A stretch of DNA of 15,152 nt from DRYM01 sp964564025 (GTDB lineage: Archaea > Thermoproteota > Thermoprotei_A > EX4484-217-1): NCBI GenBank assembly GCA_964564025.1, contig CAZLZO010000035.1, positions 1-15,152 of the forward strand, written 5' to 3'. The notes beneath the pieces are model-generated. The model searched no databases. It saw only the letters and a program-made list of their open reading frames with translations, and was not told where the DNA came from. Below, piece by piece: positions 1-7,253 of the stretch. Numbering within the stretch: the stretch's first letter is position 1; each line of letters begins with the position of its first letter. The translations under genes and the position numbers were made by a program.

Positions 1-1
1 G

Positions 2-58
2 ACAAAGTATACTAATTCAACCGTTATTGCATATAAGGTGGTGACTTCTGAGTACTGA
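2..58 (+). CDS. C-terminal tail of an upstream gene (partial)
   Basis: One forward frame is open from the window edge to a TGA at 56-58 and encodes about 18 residues, ending VVTSEY. The SD-like AAGGTGGTGA at 35-44 lies inside this tail, as expected if the upstream gene is overlapped by the translation signals of the V4R gene that follows. The fragment is too short to assign a family. It could also be a chance open frame. Confidence 0.3.
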   Translation, partial: TKYTNSTVIAYKVVTSEY

Positions 59-122
59 GGATAAAAAACCCTTAGATGTTGGGAGATTTATTATAGATAA
101 GTATCGAAAAATATATGGTTTC

Positions 123-869
123 ATGATTTTAGCTAAAAACATACCTGGCTCGTTCTACTCGATACTTGAAACATTCGCTAAAAACAAACTTAACATCATA
201 TACATAGCTACGTCTGAACCTTCTTTTGAAAAGTATCTTCAACTTCTACTTTACGTTGACTTCACGGGTTCAAAGGTTAAACCCGAAGATGTAATTAAGG
301 AGCTTCGCTTAAATAAAAACGTCTTTTCTATTGAGAGAATGGACCCTGTTGTTGAAGGAATTCTAATAGACACATTTCACTTCCCCGTAACAATTAGCGG
401 TGTGAGAGCTATTATTCTTAGAAAGCCTATTTTTGAAGCATTAATAAAGGGTTTTAGAGAGAAATTTGGCTCCGTAGGTGAAGCATTCCTTTACTACATA
501 GGTTATGAAGTTGGTAGAGAAGCTCTGAGAAGCCATTATGAAATGTCTATTAGTAAAAATGTTGAAGACCTTCTCAAACTTAATGAAGCATTGTTTAAAG
601 CTCTAGGCTGGGGTAAATTGAAAGTTTTGAAATATAGTTTAGAAGACTGCTTCGCAATAGTAACTATTGAAAATTCCTTCGAATGTGAACTAGATAGGGG
701 AGCAAAGAAACCGTATAGCCAATTCATAAGAGGAGCGCTTGCAGGGTGGTTTTCTGAAGTAATTAAAAAGAAATGTACTGCGGAGGAAACAAGGTGTTTA
801 GCTAAAGGCGACAAGTACTGCGAATTCCACATAACGCCTTTACTTCCAGAAACGCAGCGCTGGTCTTAA
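123..869 (+). CDS. V4R domain protein with ACT-like N-terminal region
   Basis: The protein has 248 residues counted from the first ATG. Residues 1-75 look like an ACT-type regulatory fold: a strand MILAKN, a turn NIPGS, then a helix and a strand LNIIYIA. Residues 90-238 match the V4R (4-vinyl reductase) small-molecule-binding domain, with GEAFLYYIGYEVGREA and a Cys-rich end (Cys176, 188, 218, 225 and 233, including KGDKYCEFHI). V4R domains bind small hydrophobic or tetrapyrrole-like ligands, often with Cys-bound metal, and several archaeal ones are regulators; no ligand can be named here. The frame stays open upstream to codon 45 with coding-like residues (DVGRFIIDKYRKIYGF) directly before the ATG. 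The real start may therefore be CTG at 48, seven bases after AAGGTG, adding 25 residues. It may be co-transcribed with the isoprenyl synthase 59 bases downstream. Confidence 0.75.
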   Translation: MILAKNIPGSFYSILETFAKNKLNIIYIATSEPSFEKYLQLLLYVDFTGSKVKPEDVIKELRLNKNVFSIERMDPVVEGILIDTFHFPVTISGVRAIILRKPIFEALIKGFREKFGSVGEAFLYYIGYEVGREALRSHYEMSISKNVEDLLKLNEALFKALGWGKLKVLKYSLEDCFAIVTIENSFECELDRGAKKPYSQFIRGALAGWFSEVIKKKCTAEETRCLAKGDKYCEFHITPLLPETQRWS

Positions 870-928
870 GAGAACCTATATTAATGCATTTCTGTAAAAA
901 ACTATGTGAATGAGTTGGTGCAAAAATA

Positions 929-1909
929 ATGATTAATATATCTAAGGACTTAATGCTATATTATGTTAGCAGGAAAAAACTCATAGAGAGGAGAATGAAG
1001 GAAATTCTTTCTTTAACAGTTAAAGTAGACCCTGTTTTCAAAAATACCGAAGCATATGAAATGATAATGTATGGTGTTCACGGAGGAAAGAAGTTAAGAG
1101 GAGTCTTAACTCTTCTAACATGTGAAGCCCTTGGAGGAGACATTGACAAAGCATTAGATGCTGCTGTTGCAGTAGAATTCGTACATAATGCTTCACTAAT
1201 ACACGATGACATCATAGATGGAGATGAGATAAGGAGGGGGAGGGAAAGTTTTTGGAAGAAATACGGCGTATCAGCAGCGATAATTAGCGGTCACTATCTA
1301 ATTTCCCTTAGCTTATCTATTTTTAGAAAGTATGGTTGGAAAGCTGTTGAAGCATTCAATAAAGCATGGATGAATGCTTTAAAAGGAGGAATAGCTGATA
1401 TTTGGCGTGGAAAAAGTTTAGACGAAAAACTCTACAGAATAATAGCCAAACTTAAAACTGGAGAATTCTTCGCAATAGCATCCCTTATGGGGGCTATAGC
1501 CGCGGAGAATGAAAGATACGAAAGAGTAGCTTACTCTTATGGCTCAGAGCTTGGATTTGCATTTCAAATAGCAGATGACATAGTTGACTTAGTGAAGTTA
1601 GAAGAAGACACAAGTGTGTTACTTCATTCACCTAGTTTACCCGCCTTTGTAGCATGGGTTCTTGAAGGCAAGCTTAAAGGTTTTAGGAAGGTTTCGCTTA
1701 TATCTTCGAAGGATTTAGTGAAAATAGTTAGGGAAAACGATGTAATATCTAAGGCCTTAGTTAAGCTACGCTCCAAACTTGTTGAAGTTGAGAAAATAGC
1801 TTCTCTATTTCCCGAAAATGATTACAGTAGATTTCTTAAAGAAATACCTAAACTAGCTATAAATAAAATGTTTAAGGAGGCTTCACATTTAAAGAATATA
1901 ATGATTTAG
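929..1909 (+). CDS. Isoprenyl (polyprenyl) diphosphate synthase, divergent
   Basis: This 326-residue protein is a trans-isoprenyl diphosphate synthase. The family condenses isopentenyl diphosphate onto allylic diphosphates, giving lipid or quinone side-chain precursors in archaea. The visible family motifs are GGKKLRG (52-58), the first Asp-rich motif HDDIIDGD (DDIID 93-97), KTGEFF (176-181) and the second Asp-rich motif FQIADDIVDL (DDIVD 216-220). The residues four and five positions before the first motif are small (Ser89, Ala88), which in known enzymes favours products longer than farnesyl. The region after the second motif lacks the usual GK-x4-D-x3-GK-T stretch and reads LEEDTSVLLHSPSLPAF instead. 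It may therefore be a paralogue with altered activity rather than the main GGPP synthase. The start ATG has GGTG at 915-918 upstream. Confidence 0.85.
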   Translation: MINISKDLMLYYVSRKKLIERRMKEILSLTVKVDPVFKNTEAYEMIMYGVHGGKKLRGVLTLLTCEALGGDIDKALDAAVAVEFVHNASLIHDDIIDGDEIRRGRESFWKKYGVSAAIISGHYLISLSLSIFRKYGWKAVEAFNKAWMNALKGGIADIWRGKSLDEKLYRIIAKLKTGEFFAIASLMGAIAAENERYERVAYSYGSELGFAFQIADDIVDLVKLEEDTSVLLHSPSLPAFVAWVLEGKLKGFRKVSLISSKDLVKIVRENDVISKALVKLRSKLVEVEKIASLFPENDYSRFLKEIPKLAINKMFKEASHLKNIMI

Positions 1910-1992
1910 TTAATTAATTTTTAACTTTGTTTAAAAATATTAGTCTACTGAAGTATTTTCTCCTAAAACCACCAACTTTATTTCCCCCTTTC

Positions 1993-2001
1993 CCTTAAAT
2001 C
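1993..2001 (+). promoter_or_regulatory. Possible TATA element for sufC (leaderless)
   Basis: CCTTAAATC is centred about 26 bases before the GTG start of sufC. No clear Shine-Dalgarno sequence precedes that GTG, which fits a leaderless mRNA. A second candidate, TTTAAAAATAT at 1930-1940, would instead give a leader of about 60 bases. The T- and C-rich tract at 1979-1995 may also serve as terminator for the preceding gene. Confidence 0.3.
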
Positions 2002-2022
2002 TAGTCAAAGGAATCATTAACG

Positions 2023-2781
2023 GTGTTTACATTGGAACATAAGCTTGATGTTGTGGACCTTGTTGTTGAAGTCGAAGGTATAAGGGTACTTAAGGGTATA
2101 ACGCTTTCAGTTCAATCAGGGGAAATTCACGCTCTCATGGGACCTAATGGTTCAGGTAAAAGCACGCTTTCTTATGCTATAATGGGTCATCCCAAGTACC
2201 GTGTAATTAAAGGGGATATTCTGTTGGATGGTGTTAGCATTTTAAACTTACCTCCGGATAAAAGAGCTAAACTCGGCTTATTCCTTGCCTTTCAGAATCC
2301 TGTTGAAATTCCTGGAGCAAAGTTTGAGGACTTTCTAACATTAGCTCTTCTAAAGAGGTACGGTAAGTCTTTAAAACATAAAGATATCAAACCATTTATT
2401 GCGAAAGAATTGGAGGTTTTAGGTTTAGAACAAAATCATATGCAAAGAGGAATTAATGAAGGATTTTCAGGAGGAGAGAAAAAGAGAGCTGAAATTCTTC
2501 AACTTAAGCTTCTAAAACCTAAAATAGCCATTCTTGACGAACCCGACTCTGGACTCGACGTTGACGGCGTTAAAGCTGTAGCTAAGGCTATAAGTGAAGT
2601 GCATAGTGAAGGAACAGGAATACTGCTAATAACACATTACGCTAGAATTCTAAATTACATTAAACCCACAAAGGTAAGTGTGATGATGGATGGTAAAATA
2701 GTTGCTCAGGGAGGACCGGAGTTAGCTTATGAAATAGAGGAAAGAGGATATGAAGAATTTTTGAAGGTTAAGGTGAAGTAA
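2023..2781 (+). CDS. sufC: Fe-S cluster assembly ATPase SufC
   Basis: SufC is the ABC-type ATPase of the SUF scaffold; it drives conformational change of SufB-SufD during iron-sulfur cluster assembly in the cytoplasm. All ABC motifs are present in the 252 residues: Walker A GPNGSGKST (40-48), Q-loop FQNP (Gln91), signature FSGGEKKRAE (148-157), Walker B plus D-loop IAILDEPDSGLD (168-179) and the switch His205 in THYARIL. Length and the SufC-typical DEPDSGLD and GGEKKR signatures separate it from ABC transporters, and it has no membrane segments. GTG is the start; an in-frame TTG at 2032 is an alternative. It heads an operon with sufB, which begins 3 bases after its stop. Confidence 0.96.
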   Translation: MFTLEHKLDVVDLVVEVEGIRVLKGITLSVQSGEIHALMGPNGSGKSTLSYAIMGHPKYRVIKGDILLDGVSILNLPPDKRAKLGLFLAFQNPVEIPGAKFEDFLTLALLKRYGKSLKHKDIKPFIAKELEVLGLEQNHMQRGINEGFSGGEKKRAEILQLKLLKPKIAILDEPDSGLDVDGVKAVAKAISEVHSEGTGILLITHYARILNYIKPTKVSVMMDGKIVAQGGPELAYEIEERGYEEFLKVKVK

Positions 2782-2784
2782 GGT

Positions 2785-4203
2785 ATGGCAGAAACAGCAC
2801 CTTCTGAAATAAAAGACATACTAAAGTATAAAGGATTTGATGAACTCCTAAAACCAGCTAAGATGAAAGCTGAAATCCTATTAAAGGGGAAAATTTCGAG
2901 AAGTCTTGTTGAAGAAATATCTAAGGTTAAAAAGGAACCTGATTGGGTTAGAAGACTTAGATTAAGAGCATTAGAACTTTTCGAGAAATTACCAATGCCA
3001 AAATGGATTTATGGCATAGAGGAACTTGATTTAGAATCGCTAATACACTACATAAAGCCTGCAGCTGAAAAGGCAAGAACATGGGGTGAAATGCCTTCTG
3101 AGCTAAGAAAATACTATGAGCAACTAGGATTGCCTGAAGCAGAAACTAGAATCTTAGCTGGCCTCGCTACACAATATGAGTCAGAAATAGTTTATTCAAT
3201 GATTAAGCAAGCACTAGCTAAAAAAGGAGTAATTTTAGAAGATATGGATACAGCAATTAAAAAATACCCTGATTTAGTAAAGAGGTATCTTTTCAAAGTT
3301 TACCCATTTGGCGAACATAAGTTTGCAGCATTACATGCTGCATTGTGGAGTGGAGGGGTTTTCGTTTACGTACCTCCTGGAGTTAAAGTTACTGCCCCTA
3401 TTGAGGCGTTCTTCCTAATAGGAACTTCCTATGAAGCACAGTTTGAACATACACTAATAGTAGTTGATGAAGGATCATACCTTGAATTTCTTGAGGGATG
3501 TGCAGCACCTGTTTACAGCGGTTTCTCATTCCATGATGGTATGGTTGAGATTTATGTTGCAAAAAATGCGCATGTAAAATTCATGACCGTTCAAAATTGG
3601 AGCCGTAGAATAATAAATTTTAATAATAAAAGGGCTGTTGTAGAGAAAAATGGTAAAATAGAGTGGATAGAGGTTGCTTTAGGCTCAAGGAGCTCATTCG
3701 TGTACCCATCATCTATTCTCAAAGGCGAAGGCGCTAGCTCATCGCATACAGTAGCTACAATAGCTAATGGTCCCTATTGGAAAGATAGTGGAGCAAAAGT
3801 TTACCACTTAGCCCCAAACACAAAGTCAAAAGTTGTTTCCAAAAGCATTAGCGCAAACGGCGGCATTTCAGTTTATAGGGGACTAATCAAAGTAGCTAAG
3901 GGAGCTAAAAACGCCATTTCACATGTAAGTTGCGATTCATTAATTCTCGATGAAAAATCTAAAGCATACACTTATCCACATAACCAAGTTGATGAACCTA
4001 CAGCGACAGTTACTCATGAAGCAACAACAGGCAGAATAAGTGAAGACCAACTATTTTACTTGCAGAGTAGAGGGCTAAGCGAAAACCAAGCAAAAAGCCT
4101 CATTGTACTAGGCTTTCTCGATGTTGTCATACCTAAGCTTCCAGAAGAGCTGGCATATATTCTGAAGAAAGTGATTACACTTGAGTTTAAAGGTGTAGGT
4201 TAG
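2785..4203 (+). CDS. sufB: Fe-S cluster assembly scaffold SufB
   Basis: SufB is the main scaffold of the SufBCD complex, where sulfur and iron are assembled before transfer to apoproteins. The 472 residues are close to the family length. The C-terminal beta-helix core is well conserved: SHVSCDSLIL contains Cys383, matching the essential E. coli Cys405, and THEATTGRISEDQLFYLQSRGL contains Glu412, matching the neighbouring essential Glu. It starts 3 bases after sufC; an AAGGTGAAG ribosome-binding site lies within the last sufC codons. No SufS, SufU or SufE sulfur donor is encoded in the window, as is common for archaeal suf loci, so the sulfur source is encoded elsewhere or may be inorganic sulfide. 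Confidence 0.96.
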   Translation: MAETAPSEIKDILKYKGFDELLKPAKMKAEILLKGKISRSLVEEISKVKKEPDWVRRLRLRALELFEKLPMPKWIYGIEELDLESLIHYIKPAAEKARTWGEMPSELRKYYEQLGLPEAETRILAGLATQYESEIVYSMIKQALAKKGVILEDMDTAIKKYPDLVKRYLFKVYPFGEHKFAALHAALWSGGVFVYVPPGVKVTAPIEAFFLIGTSYEAQFEHTLIVVDEGSYLEFLEGCAAPVYSGFSFHDGMVEIYVAKNAHVKFMTVQNWSRRIINFNNKRAVVEKNGKIEWIEVALGSRSSFVYPSSILKGEGASSSHTVATIANGPYWKDSGAKVYHLAPNTKSKVVSKSISANGGISVYRGLIKVAKGAKNAISHVSCDSLILDEKSKAYTYPHNQVDEPTATVTHEATTGRISEDQLFYLQSRGLSENQAKSLIVLGFLDVVIPKLPEELAYILKKVITLEFKGVG

Positions 4204-4205
4204 CG

Positions 4206-5417
4206 ATGGAAATGCTTTCAAAAATAAGGAAGAAAGCTAAAGAAATCATGGAGAAAACTCCGTACCAGAGAATTAGGGATTCACCAACAATAAAATACTA
4301 TGCAAAATGGGAGTATATAAATAAACTAAACATAATATCTCATGAACCAAAGGCTTCACATACCCAAATACCTAAAAGCTTCATTAGCGATAAACACTAT
4401 ACCATAGTACTTAATGGAAACAGAATAGATTACTATGGAACAATGCCGCAAGGAGTTAAGATCAAAGAAATAGATGAAAAAACTGCAATGGAGTTTAAAG
4501 ACTATGTTTTTAAGAATGTATCGCCCAGAGAAGGTAAGTTAATTGCAACACATTTAGCTTATTTTTCTAAAGGAATACTGCTAATCATAAGTGGAGAAGA
4601 AGTATTAAAAACCCCTATAAGAATAATCGGTTTTACATCCCACTCGAACACACATGTAGGTTACCATGTAGTATACGTTTTAAAGTCAAAAGCAAAAGCC
4701 GAAATAGAATTTATAAGTTTAGGAGTAGGAGACAAGGATGTTTTAAAAACATTCGTAATCGAAGGTCATGTTGAAGAGCATGCTAAGTTAAAAGCATACT
4801 TGCTAACATCAGATTCTGGAACCTCCTACACGTATTTTCTACATAGGATCCGAAGTTACGGTAACAATGCATGCAACACTTTACAATTTGTTTTAGGCGA
4901 AAACGTAACCCATGTAAGAGAGGAGCACATTTTAGCATCACACAGCATGGTCAATGTTTTAAGCTTAGTTATTTCGGCAAAAACCTCATGGCAAGACCTA
5001 TTCACTAACGTAGTTCATGTCGGACCCTATAGTGAAAGCAAAGTCTCTGTGAAGGGTATTGCATTGAATTCCTCATCAATAATTCATAGAGGACTAGCTA
5101 AGGTTCATAGGAGAGCTAGGGAAGCAAGCACGATAATTGAAAGCACCCTACTAGCTTTAGGTAATAAGGCAAAGGCAAACTCTATTCCAATGCTTGAAAT
5201 AGAAACAGGTAATGTAAGGGAAGCAAAACATTCAACATCAATTACTAGGTTAAGTGAGGAACATCTATTCTACATGGCTACAAGAGGTATTGATGAAAAG
5301 GAAGCAGAAAAGCTTGTAATAAAGGGAATTACCTCATCAATGCTTAGCAAACTCTATGGAAACACGAAAGCTCTTGTTGAAACGCTTATTTCTAGGAAAC
5401 TTTCTATACGTTTTTAG
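4206..5417 (+). CDS. sufD: Fe-S cluster assembly protein SufD (SufBD family)
   Basis: SufD is the SufB paralogue that pairs with SufB at the cluster-forming interface. This 403-residue protein shares the SufBD C-terminal signature KHSTSITRLSEEHLFYMATR. His342 corresponds to the important E. coli SufD His360, and the SufB-type Cys is absent, which supports SufD rather than a second SufB. The N-terminal helical region (1-60) is typical. It starts 2 bases after the sufB stop, with AAAGGTGTAGG in the end of sufB as ribosome-binding site. Gene order C-B-D with near-zero spacing indicates co-translation. Confidence 0.92.
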   Translation: MEMLSKIRKKAKEIMEKTPYQRIRDSPTIKYYAKWEYINKLNIISHEPKASHTQIPKSFISDKHYTIVLNGNRIDYYGTMPQGVKIKEIDEKTAMEFKDYVFKNVSPREGKLIATHLAYFSKGILLIISGEEVLKTPIRIIGFTSHSNTHVGYHVVYVLKSKAKAEIEFISLGVGDKDVLKTFVIEGHVEEHAKLKAYLLTSDSGTSYTYFLHRIRSYGNNACNTLQFVLGENVTHVREEHILASHSMVNVLSLVISAKTSWQDLFTNVVHVGPYSESKVSVKGIALNSSSIIHRGLAKVHRRAREASTIIESTLLALGNKAKANSIPMLEIETGNVREAKHSTSITRLSEEHLFYMATRGIDEKEAEKLVIKGITSSMLSKLYGNTKALVETLISRKLSIRF

Positions 5418-5443
5418 CCTAGCAATTATTATAAGGTGTAACT

Positions 5444-5707
5444 ATGAAAGCGGAAATTCGTAAGAAAGAAATTATTGTGAAGAATGTTCATACACATATT
5501 GATGCAAGGGACATAATAGAAACTATAAACAACATTATTTTAAGCAGAAATTTGAAAATGATGTTTGATTTCGAAGGATCTCCGGGACCACTTGGAGGAG
5601 GAATGACAATAAGAATAAGGTTCAACAAGGAACTAAGCGACATAGATATTAATACTTTAAAGAAAATATTTGAGCTAAGACACATACCCGTAGTTATTTA
5701 TGCTTAG
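5444..5707 (+). CDS. Small unrecognised protein at the end of the suf operon
   Basis: I do not recognise this 87-residue protein. It is a credible gene: ATG preceded by a strong AAGGTG (5434-5439), only 26 bases after sufD, and a convergent neighbour ending 6 bases beyond its stop. The predicted layout is beta-alpha-beta-beta-alpha-beta: strand EIIVKN, helix RDIIETINNIIL, strand KMMFDFEG, a glycine-rich turn GSPGPLGGGM, strand TIRIRFN, helix INTLKKIFEL and final strand VVIYA. It has no Cys, so it is unlikely to bind a cluster with Cys ligands. Position suggests transcription with sufCBD and perhaps an accessory role, but that is inference from context only. Confidence 0.7.
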   Translation: MKAEIRKKEIIVKNVHTHIDARDIIETINNIILSRNLKMMFDFEGSPGPLGGGMTIRIRFNKELSDIDINTLKKIFELRHIPVVIYA

Positions 5708-5713
5708 CTTTCA

Positions 5714-6532
5714 CTACTTTTCTGAAACTATTTTAAGAGGACTTCTAAACCACACATCAACTTGCGGAAACGGTATTTCTATACCTGCTTCCTCAAGACC
5801 CTTCTTTATTAGTGAAACAAGCTGTGTTTTAACATTAAACCATTCCTTAACAGGAACCCATGCTCTAACAGAAATGTTTACACTGCTATCTCCGAATTCT
5901 TCAGCGAAAACCATGGGCTCTGGTTCTGCAAGTATTAGGGGGTGTTTTTCGAGAATTTCTTTTATTACGCTAATAGCTTTATTAGGATCTTCCTTGTACG
6001 CTACACCAACTTTCAAATCTATTCTTCTAATCTTATGTTTAGCATAGTTAGCTATTTTTGATTGGAAAACTGTTGAGTTAGGTATTCTAACAATTTTACC
6101 ATCCCATGTCCTTATCTTTGTTGATAAAAGACTAATATCGGTAATTATTCCGTGGACATCCTCTACTTCTACAGGATCCCCTACTGTAATTGGCTTATCA
6201 AGAATTAAGAAGACCCCCGAAATAATGTTTGATAATGCTTGCTGACTTGCAAATCCAAGTACTAAGCCTACTACTCCGCCTGCAACTATTATTCCTGAAA
6301 TGTATTTTTCAGCGCCTACGGTAATCAAAGCCGCCATTACGAATAACACTAGGACACTGTAGAACACTATTTTACTTACGTAAACAGCGTATTCTGGAGC
6401 TTTAGTTCTCAACGCTTTTCTAGCATACATTGATAGTATATGGCCTATAAGGAACCCGAGAACTAAGTATACTACAACAACCAATATGTCAATAACTTTT
6501 AGTCCGTAAAAAACCTCTGCTTCTAAAAACAC
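5714..6532 (-). CDS. mscS: MscS-family small-conductance mechanosensitive channel
   Basis: MscS channels open under membrane tension and release osmolytes during hypo-osmotic shock. The 272 residues follow the minimal MscS plan: TM1 about 14-32, TM2 about 50-70 and the pore-lining TM3 about 78-112, rich in Gly and Ala (IIVAGGVVGLVLGFASQQAL). The beta domain follows with PITVGDPVEVEDVHGIITDI (114-133), then TKIRTWDGKIVRIPNS, and the cytoplasmic alpha/beta domain ends in IEIPFPQVDVWF. The start is GTG, one base after the DUF432 stop, with GGGGGA as ribosome-binding site, so it is the last gene of the operon running down from 8901. It converges on the 87-residue gene with a 6-base gap. Confidence 0.92.
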   Translation of the reverse strand: MFLEAEVFYGLKVIDILVVVVYLVLGFLIGHILSMYARKALRTKAPEYAVYVSKIVFYSVLVLFVMAALITVGAEKYISGIIVAGGVVGLVLGFASQQALSNIISGVFLILDKPITVGDPVEVEDVHGIITDISLLSTKIRTWDGKIVRIPNSTVFQSKIANYAKHKIRRIDLKVGVAYKEDPNKAISVIKEILEKHPLILAEPEPMVFAEEFGDSSVNISVRAWVPVKEWFNVKTQLVSLIKKGLEEAGIEIPFPQVDVWFRSPLKIVSEK

Positions 6533-6533
6533 T

Positions 6534-7253
6534 TCATATCCCCCATTCCATAGTGAAAGATTTCTTCAAAGAACCTGCTTTAACAGGAGATTCAGCAAGG
6601 TCTTCTCGAGGTTTATTCTCTGACACCATAACCTCAGCTGTTTCATCGTCAATAATTTTTAATATTACCTCACCATACCATGACTCAACATCTCCATTCT
6701 TATAGAAAACTGGCGTGCCTGTAACCGGAAACACTATTCTACTTACTTCAACAGCTTTCTTGAAACTATTTATAACATGAATCTTAACTAATGCTTCGCC
6801 GAAAAACGTTTTCGGCTTATTTAAGTGAACATCAGAAACCATATACCTTGTAAGAACACCTCTAATTAAGGTTCCATAGAGTGCATGTTTTTCGTTAAAT
6901 GTAAATGTATCGAAAACATTGTTTGCACTAGTTGTTAAGGCTATACTTATAGGTGCTTTAACGTAGAAAAATATTGAAGCATCTTTTTCGATGACAACTC
7001 CCTTCTTTAGCTTAATATAGACATATTCTGAATATTCTGAATTCACTAAAGCAGGTGATGCAGGATATATTCCTACAGTATTGTCTTTAATAACAAGTTT
7101 CTTTTCAATAATATGTTCCCCAATGCTTCTCTTATAAAGAAAGATGTTTTGAGAGAATCTCTTGAAACTTATTAGTAATCGATGTACTATGTCTTTTAAG
7201 GTAACCTCATTTTCTAACACTAATTTACCATAGTATATGTTATTACCCAACAA
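6534..7253 (-). CDS. DUF432 family protein, MscS partner by position
   Basis: This 239-residue soluble protein has no signal peptide or membrane helix. It resembles DUF432, an archaeal family of unknown function. The features I rely on are PASPALVNSEYSEYVYIKL (63-81), an all-beta pattern, ISIALTTSANNVFDTFTF (102-119), EKHALYGTLIRGVLTRY (121-137) and KAVEVSRIVFPVTGTPVF, where the KxALYGxxxRGxxxRY core is the family hallmark as I remember it. As I recall, DUF432 genes often sit beside mscS in archaea, as here, suggesting a role connected with the channel or osmotic response. The start is TTG overlapping the end of tldD by 11 bases; TTG at 7250 fits better behind GGTG (7257-7260). Function unknown. 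Confidence 0.7.
   Translation of the reverse strand: MLGNNIYYGKLVLENEVTLKDIVHRLLISFKRFSQNIFLYKRSIGEHIIEKKLVIKDNTVGIYPASPALVNSEYSEYVYIKLKKGVVIEKDASIFFYVKAPISIALTTSANNVFDTFTFNEKHALYGTLIRGVLTRYMVSDVHLNKPKTFFGEALVKIHVINSFKKAVEVSRIVFPVTGTPVFYKNGDVESWYGEVILKIIDDETAEVMVSENKPREDLAESPVKAGSLKKSFTMEWGI

Noticed and set aside
1910..2022. Possible second C/D box RNA in the gap before sufC
   Set aside because: CTGA occurs once but no RTGATGA-like C box lies at the right distance on either strand.
5700..6047. Forward open frame of 115 codons
   Set aside because: It is a shadow of the MscS gene on the other strand, with no family pattern and a low-complexity composition rich in Ser, Thr and Leu.
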